From: JANQIO01 sp965229625
Lineage (GTDB): Bacteria; Pseudomonadota; Gammaproteobacteria; Pseudomonadales; Halieaceae
DNA length: 64,000 nt
Direction: 5' to 3'
Assembly: GCA_965229625.1 (NCBI GenBank)
Contig: CBDDJJ010000001.1
Coordinates: 1,116,001 to 1,180,000 of the forward strand
Shown here piece after piece: positions 58,025 through 64,000 of the stretch; the stretch's first letter is position 1, and each line of letters starts with the position of its first letter. The notes under the pieces are model-generated. The model had not been told where the DNA came from, ran no database searches, and worked only from the letters and a program-made list of their open reading frames with translations. The position numbers and the translations under genes were made by a program.

Positions 58025-60862
58025 CTATTCCTGTTCTTCCAAGGCTTCGTTGATGAATTGTTCCTGCTGCTGCAGATGCAGGCTCATGTAGCCCGCGGCC
58101 GGCGCTGCGGAGGCCTCGCGGCCGGCATAGCGCAGGTAGATTTCTGCTTTGTGGCGGTGGATTACGCGGCGCATGTGGTGTTGGCTGGAATACCAGGCGC
58201 CCTGGTTCATGGGCTCTTCCTGGCACCACACCGCGTCTTCCAGATTGGGGTATTTCTGCAATTCCTCGTACAGCTCCGGTTCCGGGAAGGGATAGAGCTG
58301 CTCGAGGCGAATGATGGCCACGCTCTCGATACCGCGCTCGCGGCGGGCGTCGCGCAGGTCGTAATAGACCTTGCCGGAGCACAGCACCACTCGCTTGACG
58401 GCGTTCGCGTCGTGAGCATCAGTTTCAGCGATCACCGGCTGGAAGCGGCCCCCGGCCAGTTCCTCCAATGACGAGGTGGCCTGCTTGTGGCGCAGCAGGC
58501 TCTTCGGCGACATCACCACCAGCGGGCGCCGCAGCGGACGAACCGCCTGGCGTCGCAGAACGTGGAAAATCTGCGCCGGGGTCGAGGGCACGATGACCTG
58601 CACGTTGTGCTCAGCGCAAAGCTGCAGGAAGCGCTCCAGTCGCGCCGAGGAGTGCTCGGGGCCCTGGCCCTCGTAGCCATGGGGCAGGAGCAGGGTCAGG
58701 CCACAGAGGCGCTGCCACTTGTGCTCTCCGCTGGTGATGAACTGGTCGATCACCACCTGGGCACCGTTGGCGAAGTCACCGAACTGCGCTTCCCAGACCA
58801 CCAGGCCCTTCGGTGAGGTGGTGGCGTAGCCGTATTCAAAGGCCAGCACCGCCTCTTCCGACAGCAGCGAGTCATAAAGGTCGAAGACCGCCTGGTCCTC
58901 GCTGATGTTCTGCAGCGGAATGTAGATGCTGCCGTCCTTCTGGTTGTGCAGCACCGCGTGGCGGTGGCTGAAGGTGCCGCGGCCCACGTCCTGGCCGGTA
59001 ATCCGCACCGGGTAGCCGGCTTCCAGCAGCGAGGCGTAGGCCAGCGTCTCGGCAAAGCCCCAGTTCACGGCCAGGGCGCCGCCGGCCATCTTGCGGCGGT
59101 CTTCCAGGATCTTTTTGACCTGGCGGTTCAGCGGGATCCCTTCCGGCGACTGGTTGATCTTCGCCGCCAGGGCCTGCATGTGATGCAGGTCCATGGTGGT
59201 GTCGCTCGGGATGTTGAAGTCGTGGCCCAGGTACGGCGTCCAGTCGACGAACAGTTCCTTGTTGGGCTCAGTCACCAGGCTGGACACCAGTGGGTCGCCG
59301 GCATCCAGCGATTCGCGGAAGCCGTCCACCAGGTTCCTGTCTTCCTCCTGGGAGATCACACCCTGCTGGATCAACTGCTGCGCGTAGAGATCGCGGGTGG
59401 TCGGGTGCCGCTTGATGGCATCGTACATCAGCGGTTGGGTAATCGAGGGGTCGTCCGCCTCGTTGTGGCCGCGACGCCGGTAGCAAACCAGGTCGACCAC
59501 TACGTCTTTCTTGAACTCGTTGCGGTAGTCCACCGCCATCTGGGTGACGAACAGGACCGCTTCCGGGTCATCCGCGTTCACGTGGAAGATCGGCGCCTGC
59601 ACCATCTTGGCCACGTCGGTGCAGTACTCGGTGGAGCGCGCGTCAGACTGGCGGCTGGTGGTGAATCCGATCTGGTTGTTGAGCACGATGTGAATGGTGC
59701 CGCCGGTGCGGTAGCCGCGGGTCTGCGACATCTGGAACGTCTCCATCACCACGCCCTGGCCGGCGAAGGCGGCATCGCCGTGTACCACGATGGGCAGCAC
59801 CGTGTTGCCGAAGGGGTCTAGGCGACGATCCTGGCGCGCGCGCACGCTGCCCTCCACCACCGGTGAGACAATCTCGAGGTGAGAGGGGTTGAAGGACAGT
59901 GCCAGGTGGCACTCGCCGCCCGGCGTCATCACGTTGGAAGAGAAGCCCTGGTGGTACTTCACGTCGCCGGAGGTTTCGACGATGGCCTTGCCTTCGAATT
60001 CCTCGAACAGGTCCGAGGGCTTCTTGCCCAGCACGTTGATCAGCACGTTGAGGCGGCCGCGGTGGGCCATGCCGATCACGACTTCCTTGGCACCGTAGCC
60101 GCCGGCGCGCTGGATCATTTCGTAGAGCATGGGAATGAGGCTCTCGCCCCCTTCCAGGCCAAAGCGCTTGGTGCCCGGGTACTTGGAGCCCAGGGACTTC
60201 TCCAGGCCTTCGGCCTTGATCAGCCGGCGCAACAGCATCTTCTGCACTTCAGTGCCGAAATCCGGCGCGGAGCGCACCGCTTCCATGCGGCCCATCACCC
60301 AGTGGCGTTCCTCACTGTTGGTGATGTGCATGAACTCAGCACCCACGTGCTTGCAATAGGTTTTCTCCAGCGCGTCGTGGATCTCACCGAGGGTCGCGTC
60401 GGCCTTGCCGATGTGCAGGCTGCCGGTCTGGAACACCGTGTCGAAGTCGGCCTGGGACAGCTCGTGGAACGAAAGCTCCAGGTCGGCCACGTGCTGGCGG
60501 TCGGCAATGCCCAGCGGATCGAGGCTCGCCTTCTGGTGCCCCCGCTGCCGGTAAGCCGAGATCAGCTGGATAACCCGTACCTGCTTGCGCTCGTACTCGG
60601 TGGCCTGGCTGTCAGCCTGCACCGTGGCCTCGGTGCGCACCCGCATCTTGCTGATCTGGGCAAAGCGGTCGCGCACCGTGGAATGGGGAATGTCTGCCAG
60701 GTTGCCATCAACCCGCGGCAGGGTGTCGAAATAGCTGCGCCACTCCTCGGGGACCGCATTGGGGTCCATGAGGTAGGCTTCATACAGATCTTCTACATAC
60801 GTGGCGTTGCCGCCGTAGATATGGGAGCTGCGCCAGAGCGCCTCCATCTGACTTTCTTGCAT
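58025..60862 (-). CDS. sucA: 2-oxoglutarate dehydrogenase E1
   Basis: SucA decarboxylates 2-oxoglutarate with thiamine diphosphate and reductively succinylates the lipoyl group of SucB. The 945-residue protein starts MQESQMEALWRSSHIYGGNA, as in Pseudomonas, and has MAHRGRLNVLINVLGKKPSD near residue 285, HGDAAFAGQGVVMETFQMSQ near 385 with the ThDP site, and the transketolase-like C-terminal half (GTFSHRHAVLHNQ near 650). I chose 60862 over 60931 to match the family start. The ribosome site is weak. Confidence 0.96.
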   Translation of the reverse strand: MQESQMEALWRSSHIYGGNATYVEDLYEAYLMDPNAVPEEWRSYFDTLPRVDGNLADIPHSTVRDRFAQISKMRVRTEATVQADSQATEYERKQVRVIQLISAYRQRGHQKASLDPLGIADRQHVADLELSFHELSQADFDTVFQTGSLHIGKADATLGEIHDALEKTYCKHVGAEFMHITNSEERHWVMGRMEAVRSAPDFGTEVQKMLLRRLIKAEGLEKSLGSKYPGTKRFGLEGGESLIPMLYEMIQRAGGYGAKEVVIGMAHRGRLNVLINVLGKKPSDLFEEFEGKAIVETSGDVKYHQGFSSNVMTPGGECHLALSFNPSHLEIVSPVVEGSVRARQDRRLDPFGNTVLPIVVHGDAAFAGQGVVMETFQMSQTRGYRTGGTIHIVLNNQIGFTTSRQSDARSTEYCTDVAKMVQAPIFHVNADDPEAVLFVTQMAVDYRNEFKKDVVVDLVCYRRRGHNEADDPSITQPLMYDAIKRHPTTRDLYAQQLIQQGVISQEEDRNLVDGFRESLDAGDPLVSSLVTEPNKELFVDWTPYLGHDFNIPSDTTMDLHHMQALAAKINQSPEGIPLNRQVKKILEDRRKMAGGALAVNWGFAETLAYASLLEAGYPVRITGQDVGRGTFSHRHAVLHNQKDGSIYIPLQNISEDQAVFDLYDSLLSEEAVLAFEYGYATTSPKGLVVWEAQFGDFANGAQVVIDQFITSGEHKWQRLCGLTLLLPHGYEGQGPEHSSARLERFLQLCAEHNVQVIVPSTPAQIFHVLRRQAVRPLRRPLVVMSPKSLLRHKQATSSLEELAGGRFQPVIAETDAHDANAVKRVVLCSGKVYYDLRDARRERGIESVAIIRLEQLYPFPEPELYEELQKYPNLEDAVWCQEEPMNQGAWYSSQHHMRRVIHRHKAEIYLRYAGREASAAPAAGYMSLHLQQQEQFINEALEEQE

Positions 60863-60931
60863 GCGAGCTGGAATCCGAACAGTGGGCTGGAATTTTGGCG
60901 CGCAGATTATCGCACACAAAATCCTTCTCAC

Positions 60932-61045
60932 CCTAGCGCTGTCGGGCTTCTCGCGGGATTATCGGCAGGTTTTTTTGCCGCCCGGCGGTCCCGGGCGGCA
61001 ATACCCCGACGGGGGTCGGGGTCTTTAGGCGGATAAGGCCGGGGG
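60932..61045. other. Hairpin-rich spacer between sdhB and sucA
   Basis: TTGCCGCCCG (60975-60984) pairs with CGGGCGGCAA (60992-61001), a 10-bp stem, and CCCCGAC/GTCGGGG (about 61004-61021) forms a second. The run of Ts adjacent to the first lies on the wrong side for a leftward terminator. The hairpins may be RNA-processing or stabilising structures separating sdh and suc mRNA. Confidence 0.6.
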
Positions 61046-61750
61046 CTAGGCGCCCCGCTGCAACAACATGGTGCGAATGTGGCCGATCGCACGGGTCGGG
61101 TTGAGGCCTTTGGGGCAGACGTTCACGCAGTTCTGGATATTGTGGCAGCGGAACACGCTGAACGGATCGTCCAGAGCCGCCAAACGTTCTTCGGTCGCCG
61201 TATCGCGGGAATCCGCCAAGAAACGGTAGGCCTGCAACAGGCCCGCCGGACCGATAAAGCGATCCGGGTTCCACCAGAAAGACGGGCAACTGGTGGAGCA
61301 GCAGGCGCAGAGAATGCACTCGTACAGGCCGTCCAGCTTGGCACGCTCCTCCGGGGACTGCAGGCGCTCGATGGCGGGCGCCGGCGTGTTGTTCTGGAGA
61401 TACGGCTGGATTTTCTCGTACTGCTGGTAGAACAGGCTCATGTCCACCACCAGGTCGCGTACCACCGGCAAGCCGGGCAGCGGGCGCAGCACCAGCTTGT
61501 TGTTCTTCACCGTGTCGGACAGGTGGGTAATACAGGCCAGGCCGTTCTTGCCGTTGATGTTCATGCCGTCGGAACCACACACCCCTTCGCGGCAGGAGCG
61601 TCGATAGGTAATGGACGGGTCCTCAGCTTTCAGCAACTCGAGAACGTCCAGCACCATCATATCCTTGCCGCCGGTGTCGACCTCAAGGTCCTGCATATAG
61701 GGTTCCTTGTCGGTCTCCGGGTTGTAGCGGTAGATACTGACTTGCAACAT
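61046..61750 (-). CDS. sdhB: Succinate dehydrogenase iron-sulfur subunit
   Basis: SdhB carries the three iron-sulfur clusters between FAD and quinone. The 234-residue protein has the [2Fe-2S] ligands in RRSCREGVCGSDGMNINGKN near residue 55, the [4Fe-4S] motif ECILCACCSTSCPSFWWNPD near 145, and the [3Fe-4S] ligands in FRCHNIQNCVNVCPKGLNP near 205. It lies 18 bp after sdhA. Confidence 0.97.
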   Translation of the reverse strand: MLQVSIYRYNPETDKEPYMQDLEVDTGGKDMMVLDVLELLKAEDPSITYRRSCREGVCGSDGMNINGKNGLACITHLSDTVKNNKLVLRPLPGLPVVRDLVVDMSLFYQQYEKIQPYLQNNTPAPAIERLQSPEERAKLDGLYECILCACCSTSCPSFWWNPDRFIGPAGLLQAYRFLADSRDTATEERLAALDDPFSVFRCHNIQNCVNVCPKGLNPTRAIGHIRTMLLQRGA

Positions 61751-61768
61751 GTCGGAAAGTCCTCGTGA

Positions 61769-63541
61769 TCAGTAGGTGCGTACTTTGGGCTCGAAGCCCG
61801 GCATGGTCTTCGGCGTGAAGTTCACAGACCGTTTGCCCAGTCGTTTTTCGGTGGGGTAGTACAGGGAGTGGCACAGCCAGTTCTCGTCGTCGCGCTCCGG
61901 CAGGTCCTCGCGGGCGTGGGCGCCACGGCTCTCGGTGCGTTGCTCGGCAGAGATGGCGGTGGCCTCCGCCGTCTCCAGCAGGTTCTGCAGCTCCAGCAGT
62001 TCGATACGGGCCGTGTTATAGGCCTGGCTCTTGTCCTGAAGGTGGGCATTCTCGATGCGCGGACGCAGCTCCTGCAGCTTCTTGACGCCTTCGGCCATGA
62101 AGTCGCCCTTGCGGAACACGCCAAAGTGGTTCTGCATGATGGTCTGCAGTTCCTTGCGCAGGTCGGCGGTTTTCTCACCCTCGGTGGAAGCGTTGACCTT
62201 GTTGAGGCGCGCCATGGCTTCTTCGATGTCGCTGTCGCTGGGGTCGCGCAGTTCGATACCAGTGCGCAGGGCATCCTCAATGAACAGGCCCGAGGCGCGG
62301 CCAAACACCACCAGGTCCAGCAGCGAATTGCCGCCCAGGCGGTTGGCGCCGTGCACCGATACGCAGGCCGCTTCGCCACAGGCATAGAAGCCGGGGATCA
62401 CCTGGTCGTTGCCATCGGCGTCTACCGTGAGGGCCTGGCCGTGGATATTGGTGGGCGTGCCGCCCATCATGTAGTGGCAGGTCGGCACGACCGGAATCGG
62501 CTCCTTCACCGGGTCGGCGTGGGCGAAGGTGCGCGACAGCTCGAGAATACCCGGCAGGCGCGATTCCAGCACTTCCTCACCCAGGTGGTCGAGCTTCAGG
62601 AACACGTGGTCCCCTTCCGGGCCGCAGCCGCGGCCTTCGAGAATCTCCAGCACCATGGAGCGGGCCACCACATCGCGGCCGGCCAGGTCCTTGGCATTGG
62701 GGGCGTAGCGCTCCATGAAGCGCTCGCCGTCCTTGTTGATCAGGTACCCACCCTCACCGCGGCAACCTTCCGTCACCAGGGTGCCGGCGCCGTAAATGCC
62801 AGTGGGATGGAACTGCCACATTTCCATGTCCTGCAGGGGGAAGCCCGCGCGCATGGCCATACCAACACCGTCGCCGGTATTGATGTGGGCATTGGTGGTT
62901 GAGGCGTAGATACGGCCCGCGCCGCCGGTGGCGAACACTGTGGCCTTGGATTTCACGAATACCGTTTCACCGCTTTCGATATCGATGGCAATCACACCGA
63001 CGACCGCACCGTCCTGGTTCTTCACCAGGTCGACGGCAAACCACTCATTGAAGAACTGCGTGTTGTTCTTGACGTTGTTCTGGTACAGCGTGTGCAACAG
63101 GGCGTGGCCGGTACGGTCCGCCGCGGCACAGGTGCGAGCGGCCTGGCCGCCCTCACCGAAGTTCTTGGACTGGCCGCCAAAGGGGCGCTGGTATATACGG
63201 CCCTCTTCGGTGCGGGAGAACGGCAGGCCCATGTGTTCCAGTTCGAAAATGGCTTCCGGGCCGACGGAACACATGTACTCGATGGCATCCTGGTCACCGA
63301 TATAGTCGGAGCCCTTGACGGTGTCGTACATGTGCCAGCGCCAGTCGTCGTTCGGGTCAGCACTGGCAATGGCGCAAGTAATGCCGCCCTGGGCCGATAC
63401 CGTGTGGGAGCGAGTCGGGAAGACCTTGCTGATCACAGCGGTTTTGTAGCCGGACTGGGCCAGCTGCAGCGCGGCCCGCATACCGGAGCCGCCGCCGCCG
63501 ACGATTACGCCGTCAAATGAGATGGTACGAATGGAAGCCAT
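61769..63541 (-). CDS. sdhA: Succinate dehydrogenase flavoprotein subunit
   Basis: SdhA oxidises succinate to fumarate. The 590-residue protein has the FAD motif VIVGGGGSGMRAALQLAQSG, the covalent FAD histidine in PTRSHTVSAQGGI near residue 45, substrate residues in WQFHPTGIYGAGTL near 245 and HGANRLGGNSLLDLVVFG near 398. It is the flavoprotein of a four-subunit complex in the cytoplasmic membrane. Confidence 0.98.
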   Translation of the reverse strand: MASIRTISFDGVIVGGGGSGMRAALQLAQSGYKTAVISKVFPTRSHTVSAQGGITCAIASADPNDDWRWHMYDTVKGSDYIGDQDAIEYMCSVGPEAIFELEHMGLPFSRTEEGRIYQRPFGGQSKNFGEGGQAARTCAAADRTGHALLHTLYQNNVKNNTQFFNEWFAVDLVKNQDGAVVGVIAIDIESGETVFVKSKATVFATGGAGRIYASTTNAHINTGDGVGMAMRAGFPLQDMEMWQFHPTGIYGAGTLVTEGCRGEGGYLINKDGERFMERYAPNAKDLAGRDVVARSMVLEILEGRGCGPEGDHVFLKLDHLGEEVLESRLPGILELSRTFAHADPVKEPIPVVPTCHYMMGGTPTNIHGQALTVDADGNDQVIPGFYACGEAACVSVHGANRLGGNSLLDLVVFGRASGLFIEDALRTGIELRDPSDSDIEEAMARLNKVNASTEGEKTADLRKELQTIMQNHFGVFRKGDFMAEGVKKLQELRPRIENAHLQDKSQAYNTARIELLELQNLLETAEATAISAEQRTESRGAHAREDLPERDDENWLCHSLYYPTEKRLGKRSVNFTPKTMPGFEPKVRTY

Positions 63542-63663
63542 GTTTCAGGTGTCTCCAGGTGTCACGCGTCAAAAATGACGTTGATGTTCAAAAAATGTAT
63601 CGAGTCTGCCGCCTGCAGACAATTGGCCGGCCGGCGTTGACCACTCGCCAACCGCCGCTGTCT

Positions 63664-64000
63664 TCAACCGACCCAGACGATCTGCAGACCCCACACCACG
63701 TAGGTGAAGAGGGTCACGCCACAGACCGCGCTGGCGATGCCGCGAATGAGATTGCCGTTGGCACCCATCATGCGCGTGGTCATGTAATCGGTCAGCACAC
63801 ACCACAGGCCAATCCAGGCGTGCAGGCCAATCGACAGCACCGCCGCCACGCTCAGTACCTGCATCCAGGTCTGGGCGAAGAAGCCCTGCCACTGGGCATA
63901 ACTCATGTCGCCGTTCATGCCGATATAGGTGCCGATGATGCTGAACCAGGTCAGCAGGATCACGCCACTGACGCGCTGCACCAGCCAGTCGTAGAGGCCG
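63664..64000 (-). CDS. sdhD: Succinate dehydrogenase membrane anchor subunit (start outside window)
   Basis: The visible 111 residues (GLYDWLVQRVSGVILLTWFS onward) form three membrane helices, with the heme-ligand histidine in SIGLHAWIGLWCVLTDYM and the quinone-site Asp-Tyr after it. The frame is open at the right edge, so a few N-terminal residues and sdhC lie beyond the window. A 122-bp spacer with a small hairpin (GTCTGC/GCAGAC) separates it from sdhA. Confidence 0.93.
   Translation of the reverse strand, partial: GLYDWLVQRVSGVILLTWFSIIGTYIGMNGDMSYAQWQGFFAQTWMQVLSVAAVLSIGLHAWIGLWCVLTDYMTTRMMGANGNLIRGIASAVCGVTLFTYVVWGLQIVWVG

Overview
The window looks like the chromosome of a GC-rich marine gammaproteobacterium, most likely of the Halieaceae (OM60/NOR5) type or a close relative. 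This is inferred from the housekeeping set (pdxB, epmC, tusA, the sdh-suc supra-operon, htpG, folE) and its arrangement; no rRNA or tRNA gene is visible to settle the taxonomy.

Layout. 1-9204: a truncated lipoprotein metalloprotease, then a tightly overlapping leftward operon (ATP-NAD kinase-like, pdxB, 5'-3' exonuclease, epmC, tusA, YheU family), a GcvR-like ACT protein, aroC, prmB and folE. 9205-9787: a gene-free block with copies of a repeated, structured element whose outer and inner stems change in a compensatory way between copies. 9788-14730: DUF4892 protein, hydrolase, sixA, gpsA and htpG with a sigma-32-type promoter. 14754-26054: a LysR gene facing an RND efflux pair, ion and anion transporters, an Lrp/LysE pair, a DsrE protein and a Tat-type FAD oxidase. 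26055-31299: DUF389 protein, a broken VOC gene beside an unrecognised coiled-coil gene, a YugP-type protease and a secreted protein. 31300-35497: an operon of OsmC, FAD oxidoreductase, AhpD-like protein and a cysteine synthase-glutaredoxin fusion. Its roughly 110-nt leader is homologous to the one in front of the secreted protein at 29702. 35521-46331: a CadC-like TPR regulator, a LytS/LytTR pair, a MarR-rhodanese-DoxX module with two near-identical operators, three acetyltransferases spread over the stretch (one resembling AAC(6')), and small hypothetical genes.

46764-50729 is an integron gene-cassette array without an integrase (a CALIN): seven attC sites and seven leftward cassettes of lower GC, including an Imm27-like orphan immunity protein. 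One attC is split by a complete IS110-family element of about 1.18 kb. The 200-nt leader of its transposase folds as expected for a bridge RNA. It carries an 8-nt segment complementary to the CTTGTTAG motif of the attC site it entered, and a 7-nt copy of its own right end, so the sequence alone suggests how the element finds attC sites. I regard this as the most interesting system in the window.

51051-64000: two VOC proteins and a CBM9-like secreted protein, then the TCA block read leftward: sdhD (partial), sdhA, sdhB, sucA, sucB, lpdA, sucC, sucD. It ends in a strong intrinsic terminator. Together these encode succinate dehydrogenase, 2-oxoglutarate dehydrogenase and succinyl-CoA ligase, three consecutive TCA steps.
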